Below are positions 8,979-17,405 of a stretch of 64,000 nucleotides of DNA, in pieces (the stretch's first letter is position 1; each line of letters begins with the position of its first letter). Location: assembly GCA_043782485.1 (NCBI GenBank), contig JAYWAL010000088.1:1-64000 (forward strand). Direction: 5' to 3'. Source of the DNA: JANXUC01 sp043782485. GTDB lineage: Bacteria > Acidobacteriota > Terriglobia > Terriglobales > Acidobacteriaceae. The notes under the pieces were generated by a model. That model did not search any database. It had not been told where the DNA came from and saw only the letters and a program-made list of their open reading frames with translations. The translations under genes and the position numbers were made by a program.

Positions 8979-9923
8979 TTATAGATTTTCCAGCGATGCC
9001 TGAATCAGCCTGCGTGTGCCTTCATGGGGCGGGCCCTGGCCTTCCCATTCCATGGATAGAAATCCGCGGTAGCGGCTGGCTTTCAGGATGGAGAAAGCCT
9101 GCTTCAGATCGATGCGTACGGTTTTGCCGTCGCCGGTGGATTCCGACTCCTTGACGTGGCAGATGTTGTAGGCGCGCGGGAAGAGCTGAGTGAGAGCTTT
9201 CGTGTTGAAGCTGGCGTCGCCGGTTTGCATGGAGTTGCAGAAATCTGGCAGGGCGTGGAGATAAGGGTGGTGGAGTTTGTCCAGAACTTTGACGAGGAAG
9301 AATGCGTCTTCGCTGATGAGGTTGTCGTTTTCCAAATTAACAACGATATTTTTGACGGCGGCGTAGTCGGCGAGCTGGTAAAGCTGCTCGGCCAGAGCGC
9401 TGGCATCGGGCTTGGCGTTTTTGGCTTGTGCGATGGAGGTACGGATACTGGGGGAACCCAGAACATGCGCGGCATCCACCCATCTTTTGCCGTTGGCTAG
9501 CACTTTTTTACGGACGGCGGAATCGCCGTCGTAGTAACTATCGTCGTTATCGATGGGAATATTCACGACACGGACGCCAGCTTTTTCGTTGGATTCGCGG
9601 AAGCGGGCAAGATAGCGCTCGGTGAGTTCCTGGAAATGCTGGCCGAGCGGCTCCAAGCCGGGCACGCCAAATTCTTTTTTGATCCATATTGCGAACCGAG
9701 GAAGATCCATGCCCGGCAGCGCGGCGTCGCGGTCCGAGTTGTTGGGGCAGTCAATGTAGGCGCGAAAGGGCCAACTGGCGACGGCGAGGCGTTCGCGGGG
9801 GTTGGTGGGGAATTGGATGTGAGGGGACTTTCCACCAAGGGTGTCCGCCGACATGCGAGTGCTGAGTGCTGTGAGCGTGAGAGCGGAACCGCGTAGAAAG
9901 TGACGCCGCGTGAATTCGTCCAT
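8979..9923 (-). CDS. Tat-exported sugar phosphate isomerase/epimerase-like TIM-barrel protein
   Basis: The protein has 314 residues, and ATG 9923 is preceded by AAGGAG. The N-terminus carries a twin-arginine signal (TRRHFLRGSALTL). The rest fits the xylose-isomerase-like TIM barrel family (AP endonuclease 2 superfamily), with metal-ligand-like acidic/His positions in VVNLENDN, LHALPDFCN and YNICHVKES, and the end strand FLSMEWEGQG. Such exported proteins are common in Acidobacteria and Planctomycetes, but their substrates are mostly unknown. The stop codon directly abuts the end of the convergent DUF885 gene. Confidence 0.8.
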   Translation of the reverse strand: MDEFTRRHFLRGSALTLTALSTRMSADTLGGKSPHIQFPTNPRERLAVASWPFRAYIDCPNNSDRDAALPGMDLPRFAIWIKKEFGVPGLEPLGQHFQELTERYLARFRESNEKAGVRVVNIPIDNDDSYYDGDSAVRKKVLANGKRWVDAAHVLGSPSIRTSIAQAKNAKPDASALAEQLYQLADYAAVKNIVVNLENDNLISEDAFFLVKVLDKLHHPYLHALPDFCNSMQTGDASFNTKALTQLFPRAYNICHVKESESTGDGKTVRIDLKQAFSILKASRYRGFLSMEWEGQGPPHEGTRRLIQASLENL

Positions 9924-9954
9924 ATGTTACTCCTTAGTTGAGACTACTCTCCAC

Positions 9955-11469
9955 TCAAAGGCCGTAGTCGCAGACCAGGACTGTCCAGTCGTCATCCTGC
10001 GTGGCCGACCACTTTCGCACCGAAGCCACAATGGAGTCGGCAGCTTCGGACGGCGTGAGTTTGGCAGTGTCACGCAAGGCGGCCGCCAAGGCGGGCGCGC
10101 CAAAGAATTCTCCGGTGCGGTCAGCGGCCTCGACAATTCCATCGGTGTACAGGAGCAGGCGGTCGCGCGGTAGTAAGGGTTGAGTAGAGTGTGTGTAAGT
10201 GGCGAAATCGAAGGCCGCGAGCATCAAGCCGTTTTCCTCAATTTCGAATGTACTTCCGGCGCGCAGCAGCAGCATGGGAGGATGTCCGGCGGCGGAGTAG
10301 CGCAGCTGTCCCTCGGTCGCGTCCAGATACACATAGGCTGCGGTGACGAACTGGCTCTGCGTGTTGCCGCAAAGGGCTGCGTTCATGCCAGCAAGCAGTG
10401 CGGCTGGCTCGGCGGCGTTGGAGCGCTGGGAAGTAGCTGCCAATTTCACCATGGACGCAATCAGAGCGGCGGGAACGCCGTGTCCGGAAACGTCGGCAAT
10501 CAGAAGACCCGCGCGGGTGTCGTCGGCAACAAGAAAATCGTAGAAGTCCCCGGCCACCGAAGTCATGGGAACATAGCGCGCGGCTACGCGGAAGCTTTTG
10601 GAAACAGGAAACTCTGAGGGAAGAATGGAAAGCTGAATGCGGCGCGCCACCTCGAGTTCCTTCTGAATTTCGCCGAGTTGCTGGTCCCGCGCCAAAGTCT
10701 GGCGCGCGGCTACATAGCCGAGCGCACCAAGAAAAACCACAAAACCGATCGGCTCGAATCGGTGAGAGGTGAAGTGCAGCGAACTGGCAAGGTTGTCCCA
10801 TAACGCGAATGCTACAAACACGAATAACCCGCGGCGAATGACGACGAAATCCGGACTCACGGAACTCTCGCCGTTCTGGCGCTTCTTATCCGCGATGATC
10901 ACCAGTACATGCTGAATCACCAGAACCACGAGTACGGCGATAACCACCGCGTTGTTGATATCGCTGTAAATATGCGACGGGCCAAATGCCAGAGTCAGGA
11001 CGGTCAGCGAGCCGAGAATGATGGCCAAGGCATAACCAATCATTTTCCCGCCGCGTTGCAGCAAGCCAGCCGCGTCAAAATACAAGAAGGCAGGCACTGG
11101 CACCACGAAGTTGATGGCTTCCCGCAGCCGCAGGAAGATCTCTGACGACGGTATCAGAATTTGCAGCAGCCCCAGCTGCATCAACAGACGCTGGCCGTAG
11201 ATAAACGCAAACAACGAAAAGTAGATGAGCAACGGGTCCAGCTTGCGCCGGAGAACAGCGAAAGCCGCGGCCAGAATGCCGGTGGTAGTGAACGCTATGC
11301 CAAGAAAAAGATTGGGCTCATCGCGATGAAAAACGCGCAGGACTTCACTTGCAGTCAGTTGCGGATCGATGGCTAGAGCCAGCGCGTGCATGGAAGAGGA
11401 TGGTAAATCAATTTTGATCGCGGAGGGCGAGCGAACTCTTCCTTGATCTCCTCGACTGACTCTGGACAA
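9955..11469 (-). CDS. Membrane-anchored SpoIIE/PP2C-type serine phosphatase (RsbU-like)
   Basis: Up to 504 residues are read from a TTG at 11469; ATG 11391 is an alternative start that removes 26 polar residues. The N-terminal half contains about seven hydrophobic segments, such as LFLGIAFTTTGILAAAFAVL and VIAVLVVLVIQHVLVIIAD. After a coiled linker (LGEIQKELEVARRIQLSILPSEFP) comes a PPM-type phosphatase domain with the metal-binding motifs VAGDFYDF, ADVSGHGVPAALIASM and YTDGIVEA. Such proteins dephosphorylate anti-anti-sigma factors in partner-switching stress pathways. No anti-sigma partner lies nearby, so the target is unknown. Confidence 0.9.
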   Translation of the reverse strand: MSRVSRGDQGRVRSPSAIKIDLPSSSMHALALAIDPQLTASEVLRVFHRDEPNLFLGIAFTTTGILAAAFAVLRRKLDPLLIYFSLFAFIYGQRLLMQLGLLQILIPSSEIFLRLREAINFVVPVPAFLYFDAAGLLQRGGKMIGYALAIILGSLTVLTLAFGPSHIYSDINNAVVIAVLVVLVIQHVLVIIADKKRQNGESSVSPDFVVIRRGLFVFVAFALWDNLASSLHFTSHRFEPIGFVVFLGALGYVAARQTLARDQQLGEIQKELEVARRIQLSILPSEFPVSKSFRVAARYVPMTSVAGDFYDFLVADDTRAGLLIADVSGHGVPAALIASMVKLAATSQRSNAAEPAALLAGMNAALCGNTQSQFVTAAYVYLDATEGQLRYSAAGHPPMLLLRAGSTFEIEENGLMLAAFDFATYTHSTQPLLPRDRLLLYTDGIVEAADRTGEFFGAPALAAALRDTAKLTPSEAADSIVASVRKWSATQDDDWTVLVCDYGL

Positions 11470-11519
11470 GGGGCGGGGATAGCGGAGTTAAAAGCCTAGC
11501 CCCGCCCATTGCCAATCGA

Positions 11520-12809
11520 CTAGGGGCGCAACGGCCTGAACGCCTTACGCTGGGCCGCTTTTGGCGGACGCACTTTGGCCAGGGCGGGAGTGCATTGATC
11601 CGCGGTGGCGGTGGTGTGGGTGGTATTGAAGAAGGTGTTGACTCCGATGGTATTGCTTCCTGCGGCGGTGCCCAGCATGATTCCGTCGCAGGCTCCATTC
11701 ACGGTGTTGGCGGAGACCGTGGCCCCGCTTCCGGTGGCTCCGCCGACGCCAAAATTGGTACACGTGCTATCCACGTGAATGGCAGCTTCATCGCTGCCGT
11801 TGATGACGTTGCTCATAACGGTGGTGCCGTTGTTGCAGAGGTCAATGCCATCGAAGATGTGCGTGGAGGAAATTTTGTTGGATTTTACCGAGCCTCCATC
11901 CGCCGAACCCAAGGCCGGGTCGGTGACGTAGGCAATGCCGAACTGGGTGCTGCTCACGGTGTTGCCGGAGACAGTCACGCCGGAAGAGGCATACACCAGG
12001 ATTCCCGCGGCGGCATCCCCGGCGTCATTGATGGTATCGGGCGACCAGATATCGTCGCCGACGGTGTTGGCTGTAACGGTGGCTTGGGCGCCGTAGCCGA
12101 TTTGGATGGAGTTTTCGGCGGCTCCGGTGGTGGGGCCTTGGCCCAGAACGGTGTTGCCCTTGATGGTGACCGTCGTACCGACTTCGTTGGCGGTGATGCC
12201 GTTCTTGGTGTAGTTTTCCACGTGGTTGGCGGAAATGGTGACGTTGGAAGTACCGCTATTGCCGCTCTGTACGAAGATGCCCAGGCCGTTCTGGCAGCCG
12301 TTATTCAGTCCCAGGGTTTGGTTGAGCGCCTGCACATGGGTGACCGTGCCGGAAGCGTTTTGGAACAAGATGCCGACCAGGGTGGGCGGGCCGCAGGAGG
12401 CAATAGCGTTGCCACTACCATCGACGGTGAGATTACTGAGATTCACCATGCCTGAGGGCGGCTGCAAAACCGCAATCTGGGCGGCGATGGGGTCGGGTCC
12501 ACCAAGGCTGGCAGCGTTGGCGACGACACCTCCGGGCGGCGCGACGATCACAGCCGCGTTGGCGGAAGTCGCAGGATCAGCGATGCCCTTCACGGTTAGA
12601 GCCTTGTTGATGAGCACCTGTTCCGGATAGATGCCTGGGCAGACGAGGATGGTGGTTCCAGCCGGAGAGGCGTTGACCGCGCCCTGAATGGTGGCAAATT
12701 GTACGACGCCCGGTTTGCAGGTTCCGACCGCCACCGAAGCAGCGAGGGCGTTTCCACCCAAGCCTACGAGTAGGGCCGGACCCATGAGCAGAGCCAACGT
12801 TGGTTTCAT
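11520..12809 (-). CDS. Secreted right-handed parallel beta-helix repeat protein
   Basis: The protein has 429 residues, and ATG 12809 has AGGAG upstream. A signal peptide ends at about residue 24 (LLVGLGGNALAA). The mature part is Asn/Thr/Gly/Val-rich with repeated strand-turn units such as VTISANHVENY, VTIKGNTVLGQ and VTVSGNTVSST, the hallmark of pectate-lyase-like beta helices (NosD/PbH1 repeats). The start of the mature region (FATIQGAVNASPAGTTILVCPGIYPEQV) matches the usual cap. The C-terminal tail is basic. It probably acts on or binds polysaccharide outside the cell. No catalytic residues can be assigned. Confidence 0.85.
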   Translation of the reverse strand: MKPTLALLMGPALLVGLGGNALAASVAVGTCKPGVVQFATIQGAVNASPAGTTILVCPGIYPEQVLINKALTVKGIADPATSANAAVIVAPPGGVVANAASLGGPDPIAAQIAVLQPPSGMVNLSNLTVDGSGNAIASCGPPTLVGILFQNASGTVTHVQALNQTLGLNNGCQNGLGIFVQSGNSGTSNVTISANHVENYTKNGITANEVGTTVTIKGNTVLGQGPTTGAAENSIQIGYGAQATVTANTVGDDIWSPDTINDAGDAAAGILVYASSGVTVSGNTVSSTQFGIAYVTDPALGSADGGSVKSNKISSTHIFDGIDLCNNGTTVMSNVINGSDEAAIHVDSTCTNFGVGGATGSGATVSANTVNGACDGIMLGTAAGSNTIGVNTFFNTTHTTATADQCTPALAKVRPPKAAQRKAFRPLRP

Positions 12810-12986
12810 GCGATTTCTCCTGGTGCAACTATTTTCTGGATTTGTAACTGTGGCGTCATTTTTGCACCTTCGGCAAGGGTTCGCAAGAGGCGTTTGGGTT
12901 CCGGGCGGCTGCCGGCATTCGGAAGGAAACCATTTGCTCCAGATTTACGTACACTATGGTGTGGATGGTACCCGCGCTCCCCCATC

Positions 12987-14129
12987 ATGACTCTCAGCCT
13001 TTTTGTCACTAAAAATGCCTTCCGCAATCGCCTCCGCAGCGGCCTCACCGTGGTCAGCGTAGCCTTCTCCCTGCTGCTGTTGACGCTGATGATGACCGTG
13101 TGGCGCAGCTTTTATCTGGACAAGGGCAGCGACGAATCGGCGCAGCGCCTGCTCACACGCCACAAGGTGTCGCTGGCGAATTTTTTGCCTTCGTTTTACC
13201 GCGACCGAATTCGCTCCGTGCCTGGCGTCCTGCATGTGGTGCCGTATAGCTGGTTTGGCGGCAAGTATAAAGATGAAAAAGCGGAGAATTTTTTCGCGCA
13301 GTTTGGCACCGACCCAGCCGAATTTTTGAAGATCTACCAGGACTACAAGCTCACGCCCGAGGAAGCGAACAACTGGGTGCGCGACCGCGCCGGAGCCATT
13401 GCGGATGAGCATCTGGCAAAAAAACTGGGATGGAAGGTCGGCGACAAGATCACCATCAAGGGCACCATCTATCCGGTGAATTTAGATTTGACGATTCGCG
13501 GCCTCTATAAGCCTGTCACTATCAATGACACATTGTTTTTCAATTCCACCTACGTGGAAGAAGCCGTGCCCTGGTTCAAGGGTCGCGCTGGCACTTTTGT
13601 GATTCTGGCGGACTCGCCCAAGTCGGTCAGCACGGTGGCCACGGCGGTGGATGACACGTTCCGGAACTCGCCACAGCCAACGAAGACCGAAAGCGAAAAA
13701 GCGTTCTTGCTGGGCTTCATCAGCATGTTAGGCAACGTGAAGGCGTTTATCCTATTTATTTGCGGGGCGGTGGTGTTTGCCATTCTGCTGGTCTCAGCCA
13801 ACACCATGGCCATGTCGATTCGTGAACGCACGCGCGAAGTTGCCGTGCTCAAGACTTTGGGCTTTACGCGGAAGACAATTCTGACGTTGTTCGTGGGCGA
13901 AGCCGTCACGCTGGCCATGATTGGCGGGGCCATTGGCGCGCTCGGCGCAACCGGCCTGGTTAACGTTGTGGCCGGATTTGGCGGCATGTTTGCCAGCTTG
14001 CAGGTGAATGCGCCCACCATGGCTGTGGCCATGGGCGTGGCTTGCATGGTGGGCTTTTTCAGCGCCTTTGTGCCTTCCTATCATGCTTCCCGAATGGATA
14101 TTGTGGAGGGATTGCGGCATATTGGATAG
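12987..14129 (+). CDS. ABC transporter permease, MacB/FtsX type (first)
   Basis: The product has 380 residues from ATG 12987; the frame is open upstream, but the N-terminal topology (MTLSLFVTKNAFRNRLRS, then a helix) fits this start. There is one N-terminal helix, a periplasmic MacB-like domain (about 45-250), then three helices forming an FtsX domain (for example FILFICGAVVFAILLVSANTMAMSIRERTREVAVLKTLGF). Four genes follow each other closely on this strand: permease, permease, membrane-fusion protein and ATPase. Together they would form a tripartite MacAB-like exporter, probably for a lipid, peptide or small molecule. Confidence 0.92.
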   Translation: MTLSLFVTKNAFRNRLRSGLTVVSVAFSLLLLTLMMTVWRSFYLDKGSDESAQRLLTRHKVSLANFLPSFYRDRIRSVPGVLHVVPYSWFGGKYKDEKAENFFAQFGTDPAEFLKIYQDYKLTPEEANNWVRDRAGAIADEHLAKKLGWKVGDKITIKGTIYPVNLDLTIRGLYKPVTINDTLFFNSTYVEEAVPWFKGRAGTFVILADSPKSVSTVATAVDDTFRNSPQPTKTESEKAFLLGFISMLGNVKAFILFICGAVVFAILLVSANTMAMSIRERTREVAVLKTLGFTRKTILTLFVGEAVTLAMIGGAIGALGATGLVNVVAGFGGMFASLQVNAPTMAVAMGVACMVGFFSAFVPSYHASRMDIVEGLRHIG

Positions 14130-14151
14130 TCAGTTTTAGAACACACTCCCT

Positions 14152-15315
14152 ATGGCTATTCCCCTCAGTTATAACGTCCGCAATCTGCGCCTGCGCAAGG
14201 GGCTCACGCTCATGACCGCGCTGGGCATTGCCTTGACGGTGGCGACGGCCGTGTTCCTAATGTCGTTGGTGGCGGGCTTGGACCGCGCGTTCGCCTCCAC
14301 GGGCGACGCGAACAACGTTGTGGTTTTGCGCAAAGGTTCAGACGCGGAGCTGACCGGAGGCTTCCCGCTGGACACGCTGCAAACCTTGCGCAGCCTGGCC
14401 GGAGTGGCTAAAAACGCAAACGGCGAGCCGCTCGCTTCGGGAGAACTAGTAACCATTATTGTGCTGCCTCGGCGCGACGGCACGGGCGAAGTGAATGTAA
14501 CCGTCCGTGGAACCAAAGCCATCGGCATTGCGTTGCGGCCCAACATCAAGTTGGTGGAGGGTCGCTGGTTCCAGCCCGGTCAGCGCGAAGTAGTCGTGAG
14601 CAAGTCGATTCACGCGCGCTTTGGCCAGTCCGCTGTTGGCGATGTTATGCGTTTTGGCAAGGGCGAGTGGGCCGTGGTGGGCGTGTTCGACTCGGGCGGC
14701 TCGGCTTACGATTCGGAAATTTGGGGCGACGTGAACCAGATGTCCACCGACTTTGACCGCTCCGGCGGCGTCTCCTCCGCGTATTTGCGCGCGGGCGACT
14801 CAGGCACTGCCGCTGCGCTGGCCAAGCAAGTCAGTGACGACCAGCGCCTGAAGCTGGATGGTGTTGTCGAAACGGAATACTATGCCAAGCAAACGCGTTC
14901 AGGTAACACCATTAAATATGTCGGCTACGTTGTGGGGATCATCATGGGCATTGGCTCCCTGTTCGCCGCCATGAATATGATGTATGCCACGGTGGCGTAC
15001 CGCTCGCGGGAGATTGCTACGCTGCGCATTCTCGGGTTTTCCCGGCCCAGTATTCTGGTGAGCTTTGTTCTGGAATCGATGCTTGTGTCGTTTTTGGGTG
15101 CGGTGTGCGGCATTGTTCTGATGTTGCCGTTCAATGGCCTGCAGACCGGCACGTCAAATCAGGTGACGTTCAGTGAAGTCGTGTTCTCGTTGCGGATCAC
15201 CCCTGCTGTGGCTTTGTGGGCAATTGTGATTGGCGTGGCGGTGGGATTCTTTGGCGGGTTGTTGCCGGCCTGGCGGGCGGCACGGCTGGAAATTTTAGCG
15301 GCGTTACGCGGGTAG
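14152..15315 (+). CDS. ABC transporter permease, MacB/FtsX type (second)
   Basis: The protein has 387 residues and starts 22 nt after the first permease. The topology is the same: an N-terminal helix (GLTLMTALGIALTVATAVFLMSLV), a MacB-like periplasmic domain, and three C-terminal FtsX helices with the cytoplasmic motif YRSREIATLRILGFSR. The two permeases are clearly different paralogues (motifs RERTREVAVLKTLGF versus YRSREIATLRILGF), so a heterodimeric transmembrane unit is likely. No strong ribosome site precedes ATG 14152, so translation may be coupled to the upstream gene. Confidence 0.92.
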   Translation: MAIPLSYNVRNLRLRKGLTLMTALGIALTVATAVFLMSLVAGLDRAFASTGDANNVVVLRKGSDAELTGGFPLDTLQTLRSLAGVAKNANGEPLASGELVTIIVLPRRDGTGEVNVTVRGTKAIGIALRPNIKLVEGRWFQPGQREVVVSKSIHARFGQSAVGDVMRFGKGEWAVVGVFDSGGSAYDSEIWGDVNQMSTDFDRSGGVSSAYLRAGDSGTAAALAKQVSDDQRLKLDGVVETEYYAKQTRSGNTIKYVGYVVGIIMGIGSLFAAMNMMYATVAYRSREIATLRILGFSRPSILVSFVLESMLVSFLGAVCGIVLMLPFNGLQTGTSNQVTFSEVVFSLRITPAVALWAIVIGVAVGFFGGLLPAWRAARLEILAALRG

Positions 15316-15356
15316 GCGGCTAGGTCTTTGAGTAATTTCGAACTTTAGGAAGGTGT

Positions 15357-16700
15357 ATGGCACTCCATAACCAGCAGGCGGATTTGGAAAGTCTTCGTAT
15401 TGATCGTTCGTCCACCAGTACCGATGTGCGCACGCCGCTGTGGGCGCGGCGCTACATCCAGATCGGGGTCGGCCTTTTGCTGTTGCTGATTGTCTTTCGG
15501 GTGCTGTCAGGCATAGTGGCCGGGAATTCCGTGGAAGTGGAGACCGCGAAGGCAAGTTCCGAAACGAGCACGGTGCTGTCGGCCAGCGGCTACATCGTCG
15601 CGCACCACAAGATCAATGTGAACTCCAAAGTCACCGGGCGTGTGGCCTCCATTGGCGTGGAGAAGGGCGACAAGGTGAAGCAGGGTCAAATTCTGGTGCG
15701 CTTGGAGGACCAGGAATTTCGCGCTCAGGCGCAACAGGCGCGCGGGCAGGTGCAGACGGCGACCGGACATCTGCATGAGCTGCAAAATGGATCGCGTCCC
15801 GAGGAAGTGCAGCAGGCCGACCATAACCTTTCCGAAGCGCGCGCAACAGCGGTGAATGACAAGATTCTTCTGGATCGCACCAAAGAATTGGCGGGCCAGG
15901 GCGTCAGTTCCAAGCAGGCACTGGATGATGCGACGGCGAAGTATGAAGCCAGCCAGCAGCGGGTGAATTCTTTGGAACAAAGCCTACGCCTCTCCAAACT
16001 CGGCCCGCGCTCGGAGCAGATTGAGCAGGCACGCGGCAGTTTGACGCAGGCGCAGGGCCAATTGGCTTACGCCCAATCGCAGTTGGAAGCCACGCTGATT
16101 CGCGCCCCGGTGAGTGGTACCATTCTGGAACGAACAGCCGAAAAGGGCGAGTTGATCACAGCGCAGTTCGCCAGCGCCGCCGAGGGTGGCCCCGTGGGGT
16201 CGGTGGTGGCGTTGGCCGATCTCAATGATCTGCAAGTGGAACTGGACATCAGCCAGGATGACTTTTCCCGACTGGGCACCAAGCAAAAAGGCACGGTCGC
16301 CGTCGACGCCTTTCCAGACCGCAAGTATGAAGGTGTAATTGCGGAAATTTCTCCGGAAGCAAACCGACAGAAGGCGACCGTCCAGGTGAAGGTGCAAATC
16401 CTCAATCCGGATGAATTTCTACGGCCGGAAATGAACGCTTCGGTGCGTTTCCTGCCGAAGGATGGCGAAGCCCGCAACGTCGGCGTGTTCGTGCCCACCG
16501 TAGCCGTGCGCAGCGACGGAAGCAAGAAGTACGTCTTTTTCGTCGATGGCGGCAAAGTGCGGCGGCGCGATGTATCCGTCATCGGCCCGCGCAGCGGCGG
16601 TTTCGCCGTGGACGGCATCAAGGAAGGCGATACCGTGGTCACCACCGCTCCCGCCACGCTCAAGGACGGCGACTCCATCAAGATCAAAGGCGCGAAATGA
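15357..16700 (+). CDS. HlyD/MacA-type periplasmic adaptor (membrane-fusion protein)
   Basis: The protein has 447 residues, and AGGAAGG precedes ATG 15357. A single inner-membrane anchor (about 31-51) is followed by a lipoyl/barrel half-motif (GYIVAHHKINVNSKVTGRVASIGVEKGDKV) and a long Gln/Ala/Glu-rich coiled-coil hairpin (about 120-240). The second half-lipoyl segment (LEATLIRAPVSGTILER) and the beta-barrel/MP domain come next. This is the standard adaptor that links an ABC exporter to an outer-membrane TolC-like duct. No TolC gene is in the operon. The 3' end overlaps the ATPase gene by 4 nt. Confidence 0.93.
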   Translation: MALHNQQADLESLRIDRSSTSTDVRTPLWARRYIQIGVGLLLLLIVFRVLSGIVAGNSVEVETAKASSETSTVLSASGYIVAHHKINVNSKVTGRVASIGVEKGDKVKQGQILVRLEDQEFRAQAQQARGQVQTATGHLHELQNGSRPEEVQQADHNLSEARATAVNDKILLDRTKELAGQGVSSKQALDDATAKYEASQQRVNSLEQSLRLSKLGPRSEQIEQARGSLTQAQGQLAYAQSQLEATLIRAPVSGTILERTAEKGELITAQFASAAEGGPVGSVVALADLNDLQVELDISQDDFSRLGTKQKGTVAVDAFPDRKYEGVIAEISPEANRQKATVQVKVQILNPDEFLRPEMNASVRFLPKDGEARNVGVFVPTVAVRSDGSKKYVFFVDGGKVRRRDVSVIGPRSGGFAVDGIKEGDTVVTTAPATLKDGDSIKIKGAK

Positions 16701-17395
16701 GCGCGCCGAACGGCAAAGCCGTCGTCCAGGCCCGCGGCGTAAGCAAAGTTTTCCGGCGCGATGCCTTTGAGGTCACCGCGCTCGATAATGTCTCCATTGA
16801 CATTGCGGCGGGCGAGTTTATCGCGCTTATGGGCCCTTCCGGTTCTGGAAAAACAACTCTGCTCAATATGATTGCCGGCATCGACCGCCCCACGTCCGGC
16901 AAGCTGCTGGTGCTGGATCAGGACATCTTCCAACTCAACGACGACCAAACCGCCCGCTGGCGCAACCAGCATGTGGGATACATTTTCCAAACCTTTAACT
17001 TGATGCCCGTTCTCACAGCGTTTGAAAATGTTGAGCTGCCTTTGCTATTAACCAATCTCTCGCAGCAGCAGCGCCGCGACCACGTCACCACGGCCTTGCG
17101 CCTGGTGGGCCTGGCAGAGCGCATGCACCACCTGCCCAAGCAACTCTCCGGCGGCCAGGAGCAGCGCGTAGCCATCGCCCGCGCCATCGTCACCGACCCC
17201 ACCCTCATCATCGCCGACGAACCCACCGGCGACCTCGACAGCAACTCGGCGACGGAGGTGCTAGAGATTCTAACCAGACTCAACCAGAACTTCCAAAAGA
17301 CTGTGGTGATGGTTACGCACGACCCTCACGCAGCCTCGTACGCACACTTAATTCGGCATTTGGAAAAAGGGATGCTGTTGCCGCTCGCAGCTTAG
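16697..17395 (+). CDS. ABC transporter ATP-binding protein, MacB/LolD-type
   Basis: The protein has 232 residues and begins within the adaptor's stop codon (ATGA overlap), which indicates translational coupling. Walker A is GPSGSGKTT (46-54), the signature is LSGGQEQRVAIARA, and Walker B is LIIADEPTGDLDSN, followed by an H-loop in VVMVTHDP. The TGDLDSN extension is characteristic of the MacB/LolD/FtsE branch that works with FtsX-type permeases. It therefore powers the two permeases encoded upstream. Confidence 0.94.
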   Translation: MSAPNGKAVVQARGVSKVFRRDAFEVTALDNVSIDIAAGEFIALMGPSGSGKTTLLNMIAGIDRPTSGKLLVLDQDIFQLNDDQTARWRNQHVGYIFQTFNLMPVLTAFENVELPLLLTNLSQQQRRDHVTTALRLVGLAERMHHLPKQLSGGQEQRVAIARAIVTDPTLIIADEPTGDLDSNSATEVLEILTRLNQNFQKTVVMVTHDPHAASYAHLIRHLEKGMLLPLAA

Positions 17396-17405
17396 CGCCT
17401 CAAGC

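Noticed and set aside
9156..9500. Open frame antisense to the TIM-barrel gene
   Set aside because: The minus-strand gene has a Tat signal, Shine-Dalgarno and family motifs; the plus frame has none.
11595..12455. 286-residue open frame antisense to the beta-helix gene
   Set aside because: It mirrors a repeat-rich Gly/Val gene on the other strand; no ribosome site, signal or motif supports it.
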